In this document: in pieces, positions 53,196-62,006 of the stretch
Position numbering within the stretch: the first letter of the stretch is position 1
How the letters are laid out: each line of letters opens with the position of its first letter
NCBI GenBank assembly: GCA_015056765.1
Contig: SVFQ01000003.1
Coordinates: 90,433-154,432, forward strand
DNA length: 64,000 bases
Direction: 5' to 3'
Source of the DNA: Lachnospiraceae bacterium
GTDB taxonomy: Bacteria > Bacillota > Clostridia > Lachnospirales > Lachnospiraceae
Made by a program: the position numbers and the translations under genes
Notes under the pieces: generated by a model
The model's input: the letters and a program-made list of their open reading frames with translations, nothing else
The model's database searches: none
Told to the model about the DNA's origin: nothing

Positions 53196-53876
53196 ATGAG
53201 AAAAATTGAAAAACTACCGGTGGAGACGGTAAGAGAGTATGCTTTTCGTGCCATAACAGAAAACATCATTTCTTTAGACCTGGCTCCGGGTACCGCCATT
53301 AGTGAAAATGAAATAGCCGGATTCTTAGGAATCAGTAGGACACCGGTAAGAGAGTCTATTCAGGAACTGCATAAGGCTGCCATTATTGAAATCTATCCAC
53401 AAAGGGGAAGCTATGTATCCCTTATTGATAATCAATACGTGGAGGAAGCAGTTTTCTTACGTACCGTATTAGATAAAGCGGTCATTGAGGAAGCTTGTTA
53501 CATGGCTACGCCGGAAGATATTGCAGCCATGGAAGAGAATATAGCGTTGCAGGAATTTTACCTGTCCAACAATGCCACAGAGAAAATCTACGAGTTGGAT
53601 AATGCTTTCCATAAAATGATTTATACCTGTTCGAAGAAAGAGATTATCCATGAAATGCGTAAGACTATTATGATTCATTTCGATCGTGTTCGTAGTTTGG
53701 CAATGATTGCGGTAAAGGATACCAAAATCGTCAATGACCATAAACTGATGCTAAAAGCCATCAAAGAAAAGGATAAAGAGACGGCAAAAGAACTTGTGGA
53801 GAAGCATTTGAACAGATATCGTGTGGATCAGGAAGCACTTTTGAAAGCTTATCCGCAATATTTCAAAAATGAATAG
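53196..53876 (+). CDS. GntR family (FadR/FCD subfamily) regulator, probably of hexuronate use
   Basis: This 226-residue repressor has an N-terminal winged helix (about 10-75; ISENEIAGFLGISRTPVRES, PQRGSYVSLI) and a C-terminal all-helical FCD ligand domain (about 85-215) with candidate metal or ligand residues in ELDNAFHKMIYTC and the downstream His-containing helices. UxuR, ExuR and KdgR-like proteins of this subfamily sense hexuronate intermediates. Its neighbours, a sugar transporter and a complete glucuronate pathway, point to that role. A palindromic sequence before its own gene recurs before the transporter gene. A ribosome binding site (AAGGGG) and a following terminator make it a single-gene unit. 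Confidence 0.9.
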   Translation: MRKIEKLPVETVREYAFRAITENIISLDLAPGTAISENEIAGFLGISRTPVRESIQELHKAAIIEIYPQRGSYVSLIDNQYVEEAVFLRTVLDKAVIEEACYMATPEDIAAMEENIALQEFYLSNNATEKIYELDNAFHKMIYTCSKKEIIHEMRKTIMIHFDRVRSLAMIAVKDTKIVNDHKLMLKAIKEKDKETAKELVEKHLNRYRVDQEALLKAYPQYFKNE

Positions 53877-53910
53877 CAAGAAAAGTTGACATTTTTCAGA
53901 TTCTATCTAT

Positions 53911-53948
53911 AGCGACCAAAATTCCAATGGGATTTTGGTCGCTTTTTC
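53911..53948 (+). terminator. Intrinsic terminator after the GntR gene
   Basis: A perfect 12-bp stem AGCGACCAAAAT / ATTTTGGTCGCT (53911-53922, 53932-53943) with a T tract. TTGACA (53886-53891) with TATAGC (53908-53913) directly upstream resembles a promoter, but it would start inside this hairpin. Confidence 0.92.
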
Positions 53949-53983
53949 TTGTAGATTTTTTACAATAAATATCCTAATATACT

Positions 53984-53993
53984 TGTATACTAG
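53984..53993 (+). promoter_or_regulatory. Candidate GntR operator 2 (transporter-hexuronate operon)
   Basis: TGTATACTAG (within TTGTATACTAGGTTA) shares GTATACTAG with the site before gntR. It lies 32 bases before the first permease start and includes a TATACT -10-like hexamer, so binding would block transcription. Confidence 0.55.
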
Positions 53994-54024
53994 GTTACTA
54001 AGAAACAAATCGGGGAGGACATGT

Positions 54025-54984
54025 ATGAGTGCGATGTCAAAAGAACAAAAGGGGAATGCACTGGTAGAGAAGACCAATTGGAAAGTCTACCTGAAAAGAT
54101 ATTGGCAATTGTATGTACTGCTGTTTTTACCAATGGTATATCTGTTTGTTTTCAAGTACGTGCCTATGAAGTACGTTCTGATTGCCTTTAAGAAATACAG
54201 TATTGTACAAAAAGTGGGAGAGATGCCATGGGCTGATAATCACGGTATGCAGTATTTCATCCAGGCATTTCAAAACAAAGATTTTATCAATGCTTTGAAA
54301 AACACAGTTGTATTAAATGTGCTGGATTTGCTGATCGGATTTCCGATTCCTATTATCTTTGCACTGATTCTAAATGAACTGACACTGAAAAGATTCAAAA
54401 AGACAGTACAGACCATAGCTTATATGCCTCACTTTTTATCCTGGGTTATCATCTATGGTTTGGCCATCCAGCTTTTCACACCAACTAACGGTCTTGTGAA
54501 TATGCTGATTACTAAATTGGGTGGTACACCGGTTCCATTCTTAAATGATCCCGGTAAATGGGTAGGAACTTACATCTTCCTGGGAATCTGGCAGAGCTTT
54601 GGCTGGAACTCCATCATCTATCTGGCAGCGATTGCCGGTATTTCTCCAGAGTTATACGAGGCAGCCAGTGTGGATGGAGCTGGACGATTCAAAAAAATGT
54701 GGCATATTACTTTGCCCGGTATTAAAGGAACCATCATCGTGCTGCTGATTATGGCACTTGGTAATATTATGGGCTCTGCTTTTGATAGACCATTTGCTTT
54801 ACAGAACAACCTGGTTATGAAGAATGCGGAAGTGATTTCTACCTTCGTATACAAAAACGGTATTAAGGGCTTACAGTTCTCACTTACAACGGCCGTAGGT
54901 CTGTTCCAATCTGTAGTAGGTGTAGCATTCTTACTGTTTGCAAACTGGTTATCCAGAAAATTCGGCGAACGAGGAATTTGGTAG
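54025..54984 (+). CDS. Carbohydrate ABC transporter permease, LplB type
   Basis: The 319-residue inner-membrane permease has six membrane segments and the ATPase-contacting EAA loop (EAASVDGAGRFKKMWHITLPG). The LplB type (KYVPMKYVLIAFKKYS near residue 60) handles oligosaccharides or uronate-containing sugars in Firmicutes. The start at 54025 follows GGGGAGG; a longer reading from 53935 would cross the terminator. No ATPase gene is present, so a shared MsmX-like ATPase encoded elsewhere is expected. First gene of the transport-catabolism operon. Confidence 0.93.
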   Translation: MSAMSKEQKGNALVEKTNWKVYLKRYWQLYVLLFLPMVYLFVFKYVPMKYVLIAFKKYSIVQKVGEMPWADNHGMQYFIQAFQNKDFINALKNTVVLNVLDLLIGFPIPIIFALILNELTLKRFKKTVQTIAYMPHFLSWVIIYGLAIQLFTPTNGLVNMLITKLGGTPVPFLNDPGKWVGTYIFLGIWQSFGWNSIIYLAAIAGISPELYEAASVDGAGRFKKMWHITLPGIKGTIIVLLIMALGNIMGSAFDRPFALQNNLVMKNAEVISTFVYKNGIKGLQFSLTTAVGLFQSVVGVAFLLFANWLSRKFGERGIW

Positions 54985-54996
54985 GAGGTAGAAAGC

Positions 54997-55908
54997 GTGG
55001 CTAAAGCAAAATATAAAGACGAAAACGAAACTACCAGAATGGTACGTTCCGGTGATTCAAAAGTTGGAGATATCGTATTCATCATTATCTGTGTGCTGAT
55101 TAGTTTGATTTGTCTGGTTCCTATGATTAACCTTTTGGCCAGATCTTTATCCGGTACAGATTACCTGGTAAGACATCAGGTTTACCTGATTCCAAAAGGC
55201 CTGAATTTCAAGGCATATCAGACAGTATTAGGAGACCCCAAGTATGTAAAGAGTTTTATTTGGACCGTGTTCCTGACGGTGATTTGCACGTTGGTATCCC
55301 TTACCATGACCACCTTATGCGCGTATCCGCTTATTTTCAATAAATTAAAGGGTCGTGGTATTTTCAACATCATCATTACCATCACTATGTTCTTCAATGC
55401 AGGTACCATTCCAAACTACTTGCTGATGAAAGATCTGGATTTGTTGGATAATCCACTGGTACTGATCGTGCCGGGATGTATGAGCGTCTACAACATGATC
55501 ATTATGAGAAGTTTCTTCTATGGTATTCCGGAGTCTTTACAGGAATCCGCAGAAATCGATGGCGCTTCCTTCTTCCGCATTTTGTGGAGCATCTACTTAC
55601 CATTATCGAAACCGGTACTTGCCACCTTGGCACTGTTTTATGCAGTAGGTAGATGGAATGGATATTCTGATGCGCTGATGTACATGAAGAACAAGGATTT
55701 TTATCCATTACAGCTTCTTCTGTATAACATCTTAAATAATATGAACTCAGTAGAAGTAGCCACACAGGAAGGCTTCTCTACACCAGGACTTTCCGAGTCC
55801 TTGAAAGCAGCCATCGTTATGTTCTCCACAATTCCGATTCTCTGCATTTATCCATTCTTGCAGAAGTATTTCATCCATGGAGTGACACTGGGTGCTGTGA
55901 AAGAGTAA
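54997..55908 (+). CDS. Carbohydrate ABC transporter permease, LplC/YtcP type
   Basis: This 303-residue second permease has six membrane segments and the EAA loop (ESAEIDGASFFRILWSIYLPL). The GTG start follows TAGGAGG by eight bases and lies 12 bases after the first permease. It pairs with that permease to form the channel. Confidence 0.93.
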   Translation: MAKAKYKDENETTRMVRSGDSKVGDIVFIIICVLISLICLVPMINLLARSLSGTDYLVRHQVYLIPKGLNFKAYQTVLGDPKYVKSFIWTVFLTVICTLVSLTMTTLCAYPLIFNKLKGRGIFNIIITITMFFNAGTIPNYLLMKDLDLLDNPLVLIVPGCMSVYNMIIMRSFFYGIPESLQESAEIDGASFFRILWSIYLPLSKPVLATLALFYAVGRWNGYSDALMYMKNKDFYPLQLLLYNILNNMNSVEVATQEGFSTPGLSESLKAAIVMFSTIPILCIYPFLQKYFIHGVTLGAVKE

Positions 55909-55925
55909 TCATTCACTTGGTCAAT

Positions 55926-55943
55926 ACGCCGGTGGGCGTTTTT
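55926..55943 (+). terminator. Weak hairpin between permease and binding-protein genes
   Basis: ACGCC / GGCGT (55926-55930, 55935-55939) followed by TTTT. It is likely a partial terminator or processing site that sets different levels of permease and binding protein. Confidence 0.4.
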
Positions 55944-55974
55944 GATAAAACAAACAACAATTGGGAGGTTAGAA

Positions 55975-57669
55975 ATGAAGAAAAAGATTGTTTCCATCAT
56001 CTTAGCATGCTCTATGCTTGCAAGCCTTACAGCATGCGGAAGCAAAAGCTCTGAAACTACCGGAACTGATGCAGGTGCTGCACAGACTACTACCGGAACA
56101 GAAACCGCAGCAAGCGGCACATCTGAACTTGTAGACGGTAAGTTCGCAGAGACCAAACACATTACTGTCGAGGTATATGACAGAGGTAACGACGGTGGTA
56201 CAGACCCTACAAACAACATGTACACCGACTACATCAAGAAAGGTATGTTGGAAGACCACAACGTAGAAGTAGAATTTGTAGCTGTTCCACGTTGGACAGA
56301 GACAGAAGAAATCAACAACCTGCTTGCATCTGGTGGTGCACCGGATATCTGTCTGACATACTCTTATCCAACTATCCAGACTTATGCCAACATGGGTGGT
56401 GTACTGGATATGAAACCACTTCTTGATCAGTATAGCGGTGAACTGACCAACTTACAGAACTGGCTTGGCGATACCAATATCTATTGGGATTTGGATGATG
56501 AAAAAGGTACCTTATGGGCTATCGAAGGTAAAAGAGCAAACTCCAGAAGAATCCTTACATTCATGAGAAAAGACTGGCTTGATACTTTAGGTCTGGAAGA
56601 GCCTAAGACACAGGAAGAGTTCTACAATGCAATTTGCGCATTTAGAGACAATGCTGATAAACTTCTTGGCGCTGATGCAGACAAGATGGTTCCATTCTCC
56701 GTATCCTATGACGTAGGTTGGAGAGCTGCCCTTTTAATCGAATCTCAGATGGATCCTGACATCACAGATAAAGAGTTCTACATCAATGGCTTTGATGATC
56801 GTAAACTGACTCAGAACGGTACCAAAGAAGCTATGAGAATTCTGAACAAATGGTATAACGAAGGTCTTCTTTGGAATGACTTCGCATTATACACAGCAGG
56901 CGATTCCACAGAAGATGACATGATGAAAGCCGGCTATGTAGGTGCATTCCAGCACAACTGGGATTATCCTTTCAGAAATGGCGAAGATTCCATCCAGGCA
57001 AATCTGCAGAGACTGATTGGACCTGAAGCAAAATACGTAGCAGTAGACTGCTTCGAAAACAGCAAGGGTGAAACTCTGAAATATGTTGACTCCACCGCTG
57101 GTGATAGAAAGATTTTCTTCCCATCCACCAACGATGAACCTTTAGCTTCTTTACTGTACTTAGACTGGATTTCTCAGCCAGAACACATCCAGTACTTACA
57201 GATTGGTGATGAAGGTGTAACACACAAAACTTTGGATGATGGTGCTATTGAAGTCATGGCAGCTACAGGAGATCCAATTATGAACTCCGGTAACAACATT
57301 GACTACACCATCACTTGCAACGGTTTAAACCTTGTAGACAGCAACCTGACAAAACTTTCTGCTGCCCACAGCTATGCACCAGCAGATGCAGCTGACGTAC
57401 AGCAAGCAATTGATTACGCAGATACCTGCAACAAAGTAGCAAAGAACGTAAAAGTTCCTGAAATCAAAGCAGAAGACGGTATGGGTGAAGCATTATCTTC
57501 TAAGAGAGACGTGGTTTACGATACTGCCTTAGTAGCAAAACCTGATCAGTTCGACGCAGTTTGGGATGAAGCAATCGCTGATTACCTTGCATCCGGCGGA
57601 CAGGCTATTATGGATGAGCGTAAAGCTGCATTCGAAGCAAAATACGGTTCTTCTACATCTGTAGAATAA
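55975..57669 (+). CDS. ABC transporter substrate-binding lipoprotein, LplA/YtcQ type
   Basis: This 564-residue lipoprotein captures the sugar outside the membrane. A signal peptide ends in the lipobox LTAC with Cys21, followed by a Ser/Thr/Ala/Gly-rich linker (about 22-55) and a large two-lobed binding domain. The length (over 500) is typical of the oligosaccharide-binding LplA/YtcQ group rather than monosaccharide binders, so the imported sugar may be a uronate-containing oligosaccharide. The start follows GGGAGG; an in-frame start 33 bases upstream is not preferred. Composition is acidic, as for exported proteins. Confidence 0.92.
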   Translation: MKKKIVSIILACSMLASLTACGSKSSETTGTDAGAAQTTTGTETAASGTSELVDGKFAETKHITVEVYDRGNDGGTDPTNNMYTDYIKKGMLEDHNVEVEFVAVPRWTETEEINNLLASGGAPDICLTYSYPTIQTYANMGGVLDMKPLLDQYSGELTNLQNWLGDTNIYWDLDDEKGTLWAIEGKRANSRRILTFMRKDWLDTLGLEEPKTQEEFYNAICAFRDNADKLLGADADKMVPFSVSYDVGWRAALLIESQMDPDITDKEFYINGFDDRKLTQNGTKEAMRILNKWYNEGLLWNDFALYTAGDSTEDDMMKAGYVGAFQHNWDYPFRNGEDSIQANLQRLIGPEAKYVAVDCFENSKGETLKYVDSTAGDRKIFFPSTNDEPLASLLYLDWISQPEHIQYLQIGDEGVTHKTLDDGAIEVMAATGDPIMNSGNNIDYTITCNGLNLVDSNLTKLSAAHSYAPADAADVQQAIDYADTCNKVAKNVKVPEIKAEDGMGEALSSKRDVVYDTALVAKPDQFDAVWDEAIADYLASGGQAIMDERKAAFEAKYGSSTSVE

Positions 57670-57681
57670 TATTACCTATTA

Positions 57682-57715
57682 AAGACGCTCCGTCTTTCCA
57701 TGGATGGGGCGTCTT
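57682..57715 (+). other. Hairpin between binding-protein gene and uxuA
   Basis: AAGACGCTCC / GGGGCGTCTT (57682-57691, 57706-57715), ten pairs with one G-T, loop of 14 bases. No T tract follows (ACTATAAA), so it may stabilise the upstream message rather than end it. Confidence 0.5.
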
Positions 57716-57748
57716 ACTATAAAAAAGAAAAACAGGAGAGTAGCTATC

Positions 57749-58822
57749 ATGGAAATGACGCTTCGCTGGTTCGGAAGCCAGTTTGACACAGTAACCTTAA
57801 AACAAATTCGTCAGATTCCCGGTGTTACCGGTGTCATCACAACTTTATATGATACAACCCCGGGGGAAGTGTGGACGAGAGAAAAAATCAGAGCTTTGAA
57901 AGAGGAAGTAGAAGCATCGGGACTGCATATATCCGGCATCGAATCCGTCAACATTCATGATGCAATCAAAATCGGTAGCGAAGACCGTGACCTGTATATC
58001 GACAATTATATCGAAACCCTCAAAAACTTAGGGGAAGAGGATATCCACCTGGTATGCTATAATTTCATGCCGGTATTTGACTGGACCAGAACGGAACTTG
58101 CAAGAGTTCGCCCGGATGGTTCCACGGTACTTGCCTATACGCAAGAAGCTATCGATGCACTAGATCCGGAGAAAATGTTTGCATCCATCAGCGGAGATGC
58201 CAATGGGGCTATCCTTCCGGGATGGGAACCGGAGCGTATGGCAAAAATCAAAGAGCTTTTTGCACTTTATAAAGACGTAGACGATGAGAAATTATTTGCG
58301 AATTTGAAATACTTCTTAGAGCGTATCATGCCGGTGTGCGATGCGTATAATATAAATATGGCCATTCATCCGGATGATCCGGCTTGGTCCGTATTTGGAC
58401 TGCCTCGTATCATTATCAATCTGGAAAACATTCAGAGGATGATGAAGATGGTAGATAATCCACATAATGGTGTGACTTTCTGCGCCGGGTCCTATGGTAC
58501 CAACAGAGAAAATGATTTACCTACCATGATACGTGCACTAAAGGGCAGAATTCATTTTGCTCATGTGAGAAATCTGAAATTCCATTCAGATGATAACTTT
58601 GAAGAAGCAGCGCATTTGTCTTCGGACGGTGATTTCGATATGTATGAAATCATGAAAGCGCTATATGATATAGAATTTGAAGGTCCCATCAGACCGGATC
58701 ACGGTCGTATGATTTGGGACGAGGTGGCAATGCCGGGGTACGGACTTTATGATAGAGCCTTAGGCGCCACTTATCTAAATGGCTTATGGGAAGCCATCGA
58801 CAAATCTCAGAAAAGAGGTTAG
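57749..58822 (+). CDS. uxuA: Mannonate dehydratase
   Basis: The enzyme removes water from D-mannonate to give 2-keto-3-deoxygluconate. This 357-residue TIM barrel starts with RWFGSQFDTVTLKQIRQIPG (family opening) and contains VCYNFMPVFDWTRT and the metal ligands in MAIHPDDPAW, FCAGSYG, FAHVRN and RPDHGRMIW. The ATG at 57749 follows AGGAGAG; a start 45 bases upstream overlaps the hairpin. It is followed by the reductase that makes its substrate. Confidence 0.95.
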   Translation: MEMTLRWFGSQFDTVTLKQIRQIPGVTGVITTLYDTTPGEVWTREKIRALKEEVEASGLHISGIESVNIHDAIKIGSEDRDLYIDNYIETLKNLGEEDIHLVCYNFMPVFDWTRTELARVRPDGSTVLAYTQEAIDALDPEKMFASISGDANGAILPGWEPERMAKIKELFALYKDVDDEKLFANLKYFLERIMPVCDAYNINMAIHPDDPAWSVFGLPRIIINLENIQRMMKMVDNPHNGVTFCAGSYGTNRENDLPTMIRALKGRIHFAHVRNLKFHSDDNFEEAAHLSSDGDFDMYEIMKALYDIEFEGPIRPDHGRMIWDEVAMPGYGLYDRALGATYLNGLWEAIDKSQKRG

Positions 58823-58828
58823 AAAGAA

Positions 58829-60331
58829 ATGCTAGCATTAAATAAAGAGGGACTTAAAGATACAGCAGCTTGGCAGAAAAAAGGCTATGCTCTTCCTACC
58901 TTTGACAGAGAAGCTGTTAGTAAGCGGACAAAAGAAAATCCTACCTGGATTCATTTTGGAGCAGGTAATATCTTTCGTGCTTTTCAGGCAAATGTGTGCC
59001 AAACCCTGTTAAACCAGGGGGTATTAGACACGGGCCTTATCGTAGCAGAGGGCTATGATTATGAGATTCTGGAAAGCTATAACAGACCCCATGATGAATT
59101 CAGCATTCTGGTTACTTTAAAGGCAGACGGAACAGTAGAAAAAACGGTAGTTGGTTCCGTAATGGAATCTTGTATGTTAGACGAAGAGAACGAAACAGAA
59201 ATCGCCAGGTTACGAGAAATCTTCAGAGCTCCGTCCCTGCAGATGGTGAGCTTTACCATTACAGAAAAGGGCTACAAGACTGCTGCTTATATGAAAAAGG
59301 TGACAGGACTTTTGCTGGAAAGATATAAAGCAGGTGCTTTGCCGGTAGCCATGGTAAGCATGGATAACTGCAGCCACAACGGAGACAAGTTAAAAGAAGC
59401 ATGCCTTTTGATGGCAAAGGATTTCCTGACACAGGGCCTTTGTGATCAGGGCTTTATAGACTATTTAGAGAATGGAGAGAAGGTATCCTTCCCGCTGTCC
59501 ATGATAGATAAAATCACCCCCAGACCGGATGACAAAATCAAAGAGATGCTGATCGCGGATGGGGTAGCAGATATGGAACCTGTTATCACAAAGAAAAATA
59601 CCTATGTGGCACCTTTTGTAAACGCGGAAGAGACGGAATATCTGGTCATCGAAGATCTGTTTCCAAATGGTAGACCTGCACTGGAAAAAGGCGGTATCTA
59701 CTTTACGGACCGTGAAACCGTAGATCGTACAGAGAAAATGAAGGTTTGTACATGCCTGAATCCTTTGCACACGGCACTGGCTATCTTTGGATGCCTTCTA
59801 GGGTATACCACCATCCATGATGAAATGGAAGATGAGACATTAAAGAAGCTTGTGACCAAATTAGGACATGAGGAAGGTATGCCGGTAGTGGTAAATCCAG
59901 GCATTATCAAGCCGGAAGACTTCTTAGAAGCCGTATTGACGAAACGTTTGCCCAATCCTTTTATGCCGGATACACCACAGCGTATCGCCTGTGATACTTC
60001 TCAGAAACTGGCCATTCGTTTCGGGGAAACCATAAAAGCATATCGAGCTCGTAATGACCTCTCCACAGAGAGTCTTACCTTAATTCCTGTTGTATTTGCC
60101 GGGTATTTGCGATATCTGCAGGGCATCGATGATAAGGGCAATGCATTTGAGCAGAGTCCAGATCCATTATTGGAGGAATTAAAGGCATTATCTCCGGAAG
60201 ACGTGTTGCATCGTCAGGATGTGTTCCTGGTGGATTTGTTTGCTGATTCTATGGGACAGCGCTGTCTGGATCTTTTTCATCAGATGCAGGGAGCAGGAAA
60301 CGTACGAAAGACATTGGAGGGGTTAGTATGA
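58829..60331 (+). CDS. uxuB: Fructuronate reductase (mannitol dehydrogenase family)
   Basis: The enzyme reduces D-fructuronate to D-mannonate with NADH. The 500 residues include the NAD-binding front WIHFGAGNIFRAFQANVC, the central VAMVSMDNCSHNGDKL (with the catalytic Lys) and CTCLNPLHTALAIFGCLLGY of the C-terminal domain. Related enzymes act on tagaturonate (UxaB) or mannitol; the neighbours uxuA and uxaC favour fructuronate. It overlaps the next gene by four bases (ATGA). Confidence 0.9.
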   Translation: MLALNKEGLKDTAAWQKKGYALPTFDREAVSKRTKENPTWIHFGAGNIFRAFQANVCQTLLNQGVLDTGLIVAEGYDYEILESYNRPHDEFSILVTLKADGTVEKTVVGSVMESCMLDEENETEIARLREIFRAPSLQMVSFTITEKGYKTAAYMKKVTGLLLERYKAGALPVAMVSMDNCSHNGDKLKEACLLMAKDFLTQGLCDQGFIDYLENGEKVSFPLSMIDKITPRPDDKIKEMLIADGVADMEPVITKKNTYVAPFVNAEETEYLVIEDLFPNGRPALEKGGIYFTDRETVDRTEKMKVCTCLNPLHTALAIFGCLLGYTTIHDEMEDETLKKLVTKLGHEEGMPVVVNPGIIKPEDFLEAVLTKRLPNPFMPDTPQRIACDTSQKLAIRFGETIKAYRARNDLSTESLTLIPVVFAGYLRYLQGIDDKGNAFEQSPDPLLEELKALSPEDVLHRQDVFLVDLFADSMGQRCLDLFHQMQGAGNVRKTLEGLV

Positions 60332-60966
60332 ATACAGTGATTGAACAGCTGGGAAGCTTTGGGATAGTTCCGGTTGTAGTGTTAGAGTCTGCAGAATCTG
60401 CAGAACCTTTGGCAGATGCCCTTTGCGAAGCAGGACTTGCTTGTGCAGAGGTGACATTCCGTACAGAAGCGGCGGAAGAATCCATTAGACGTATGGTAGA
60501 GGCGCATCCGGAGATGGTAGTAGGGGCTGGAACTGTCCTCACCATCGACCAGGTGGAAAGAGCCGTACAGGCAGGAGCGAAATTCATTGTGGCTCCCGGC
60601 TTTGACTCGGAAATCGTTGACTATTGTTTAGAGAAAGATATCCCGGTAGTACCGGGGTGCATCACGCCATCTGAAGTGGCACAGTGTGTGAAAAGAGGCC
60701 TTGAGGTGCTGAAGTTCTTCCCGGCAGAGCAAGCCGGTGGACTTGCTATGCTAAAGGCGATGGCAGCTCCCTATACTTCCGTAAGATTTATGCCTACCGG
60801 TGGCATTTCCACCGCCAATTTGGCAGATTATCTGGGCTTTCAGAAGATTCTGTGTTGCGGTGGCAGCTGGATGGTAAAGGCAGATATGATCGAAAAGGGT
60901 GATTTTGACTCTATCAAAGCAAAAACAAAAGAAGCAGTAGAAATCGTTAGGAGGGTAAGAGCATGA
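60328..60966 (+). CDS. eda: KDPG aldolase
   Basis: This 212-residue class I aldolase splits 2-keto-3-deoxy-6-phosphogluconate into pyruvate and glyceraldehyde 3-phosphate. The Schiff-base Lys is in LEVLKFFPAEQAGG, the catalytic Glu in CAEVTFRTEAAEE, and the phosphate site in FMPTGGIS. It overlaps both neighbours by four bases (ATGA), so it is tightly coupled. Confidence 0.95.
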   Translation: MNTVIEQLGSFGIVPVVVLESAESAEPLADALCEAGLACAEVTFRTEAAEESIRRMVEAHPEMVVGAGTVLTIDQVERAVQAGAKFIVAPGFDSEIVDYCLEKDIPVVPGCITPSEVAQCVKRGLEVLKFFPAEQAGGLAMLKAMAAPYTSVRFMPTGGISTANLADYLGFQKILCCGGSWMVKADMIEKGDFDSIKAKTKEAVEIVRRVRA

Positions 60967-61994
60967 AAAAAGTAGTAACCATGGGAGAAATCATGCTTAG
61001 ACTCTCTACACCGAATCACGAGAGACTGATTCAGGCAGATGAGTTTGACGTATGCTATGGTGGCGGAGAAGCCAATGTAGCAGTTTCTCTTTCCAATTAC
61101 GGATATGAAACAGAATTTGTGACAGCACTTCCGGAGCATGCTATGGGAGATTGTGCTATAGCAGCTTTGCGTAAATATGGAGTAGGCACCCATCACATTG
61201 CAAGATGTGGTGAGAGACTTGGCATTTATTATTTAGAGTCCGGTTCTGCCATGAGACCAAGTAATGTGATCTATGACAGGGCAGGCAGCTCCATGGCCAC
61301 AGCTTCAGGAGCAGACTTTGATTTTGATGCGATTTTCCGGGATGCAGATCACTTCCACTTTACAGGCATTACCCCTGCTATCAGTGATGCAGCAGCAAAG
61401 CTGACAAAAGAAGCGCTGATTGCTGCCAAAAAGCATGGCGTGACCGTATCCGTAGATTTAAACTTTAGAAAGAAACTTTGGAGCAGCGAAAAAGCCAAAG
61501 AAGTGATGACCGATTTGATGCAGTATGTGGATATCTGCATCGGCAACGAAGAGGATGCAGAAAAGGTACTGGGCTTCAAAGCAGCCAATAGTAATGTAGA
61601 AAAAGGGGAACTGAACCTAGCAGGTTATGAAGAAATCTTTAAACAGATGGTAGAAAAGTTCCACTTTAAATATGTGGTATCTTCTTTGCGTCAGTCTATT
61701 TCTGCTTCCAATAATGGCTGGAGTGCGTGTATCATGGATGGAGAGAGTGGAAAGTTTTATCACTCCAAGACCTATTCCATTACACCGATAGTAGACCGTG
61801 TAGGTGGTGGAGACAGCTTCGCGGCAGGATTGCTTTGTGGCTTATTAGATGAAAAATCAATGGAAGACGCGCTGGAATTTGCAGTAGCGGCTTCTGCATT
61901 AAAACATACGATTCCCGGTGACTTTAACCATGTGACCCGTGCAGAGGTAGAGAACCTGGCTGGTGGAGATGGCTCGGGAAGAGTACAGAGATAA
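60963..61994 (+). CDS. kdgK: 2-Keto-3-deoxygluconate kinase (PfkB family)
   Basis: This 343-residue ribokinase-fold kinase phosphorylates KDG to KDPG. It has the N-terminal GEIMLRLSTP, the substrate motif YGGGEANVAVSLSNYG and the ATP/catalytic motif DRVGGGDSFAAGLLCG with the base Asp. Pathway position between eda and uxaC supports KDG as substrate over other sugars. Confidence 0.92.
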   Translation: MKKVVTMGEIMLRLSTPNHERLIQADEFDVCYGGGEANVAVSLSNYGYETEFVTALPEHAMGDCAIAALRKYGVGTHHIARCGERLGIYYLESGSAMRPSNVIYDRAGSSMATASGADFDFDAIFRDADHFHFTGITPAISDAAAKLTKEALIAAKKHGVTVSVDLNFRKKLWSSEKAKEVMTDLMQYVDICIGNEEDAEKVLGFKAANSNVEKGELNLAGYEEIFKQMVEKFHFKYVVSSLRQSISASNNGWSACIMDGESGKFYHSKTYSITPIVDRVGGGDSFAAGLLCGLLDEKSMEDALEFAVAASALKHTIPGDFNHVTRAEVENLAGGDGSGRVQR

Positions 61995-62006
61995 AAGAGG
62001 AATGTA

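Noticed and set aside
53886-53913. Promoter TTGACA - 16 - TATAGC before the permease operon
   Set aside because: The predicted start would lie inside the GntR terminator stem, so it could not give a useful transcript for the operon. It is mentioned only with the terminator.
53935-54024. Upstream start for the first permease
   Set aside because: The extension begins inside the GntR terminator and crosses the candidate operator; the ATG at 54025 follows GGGGAGG.
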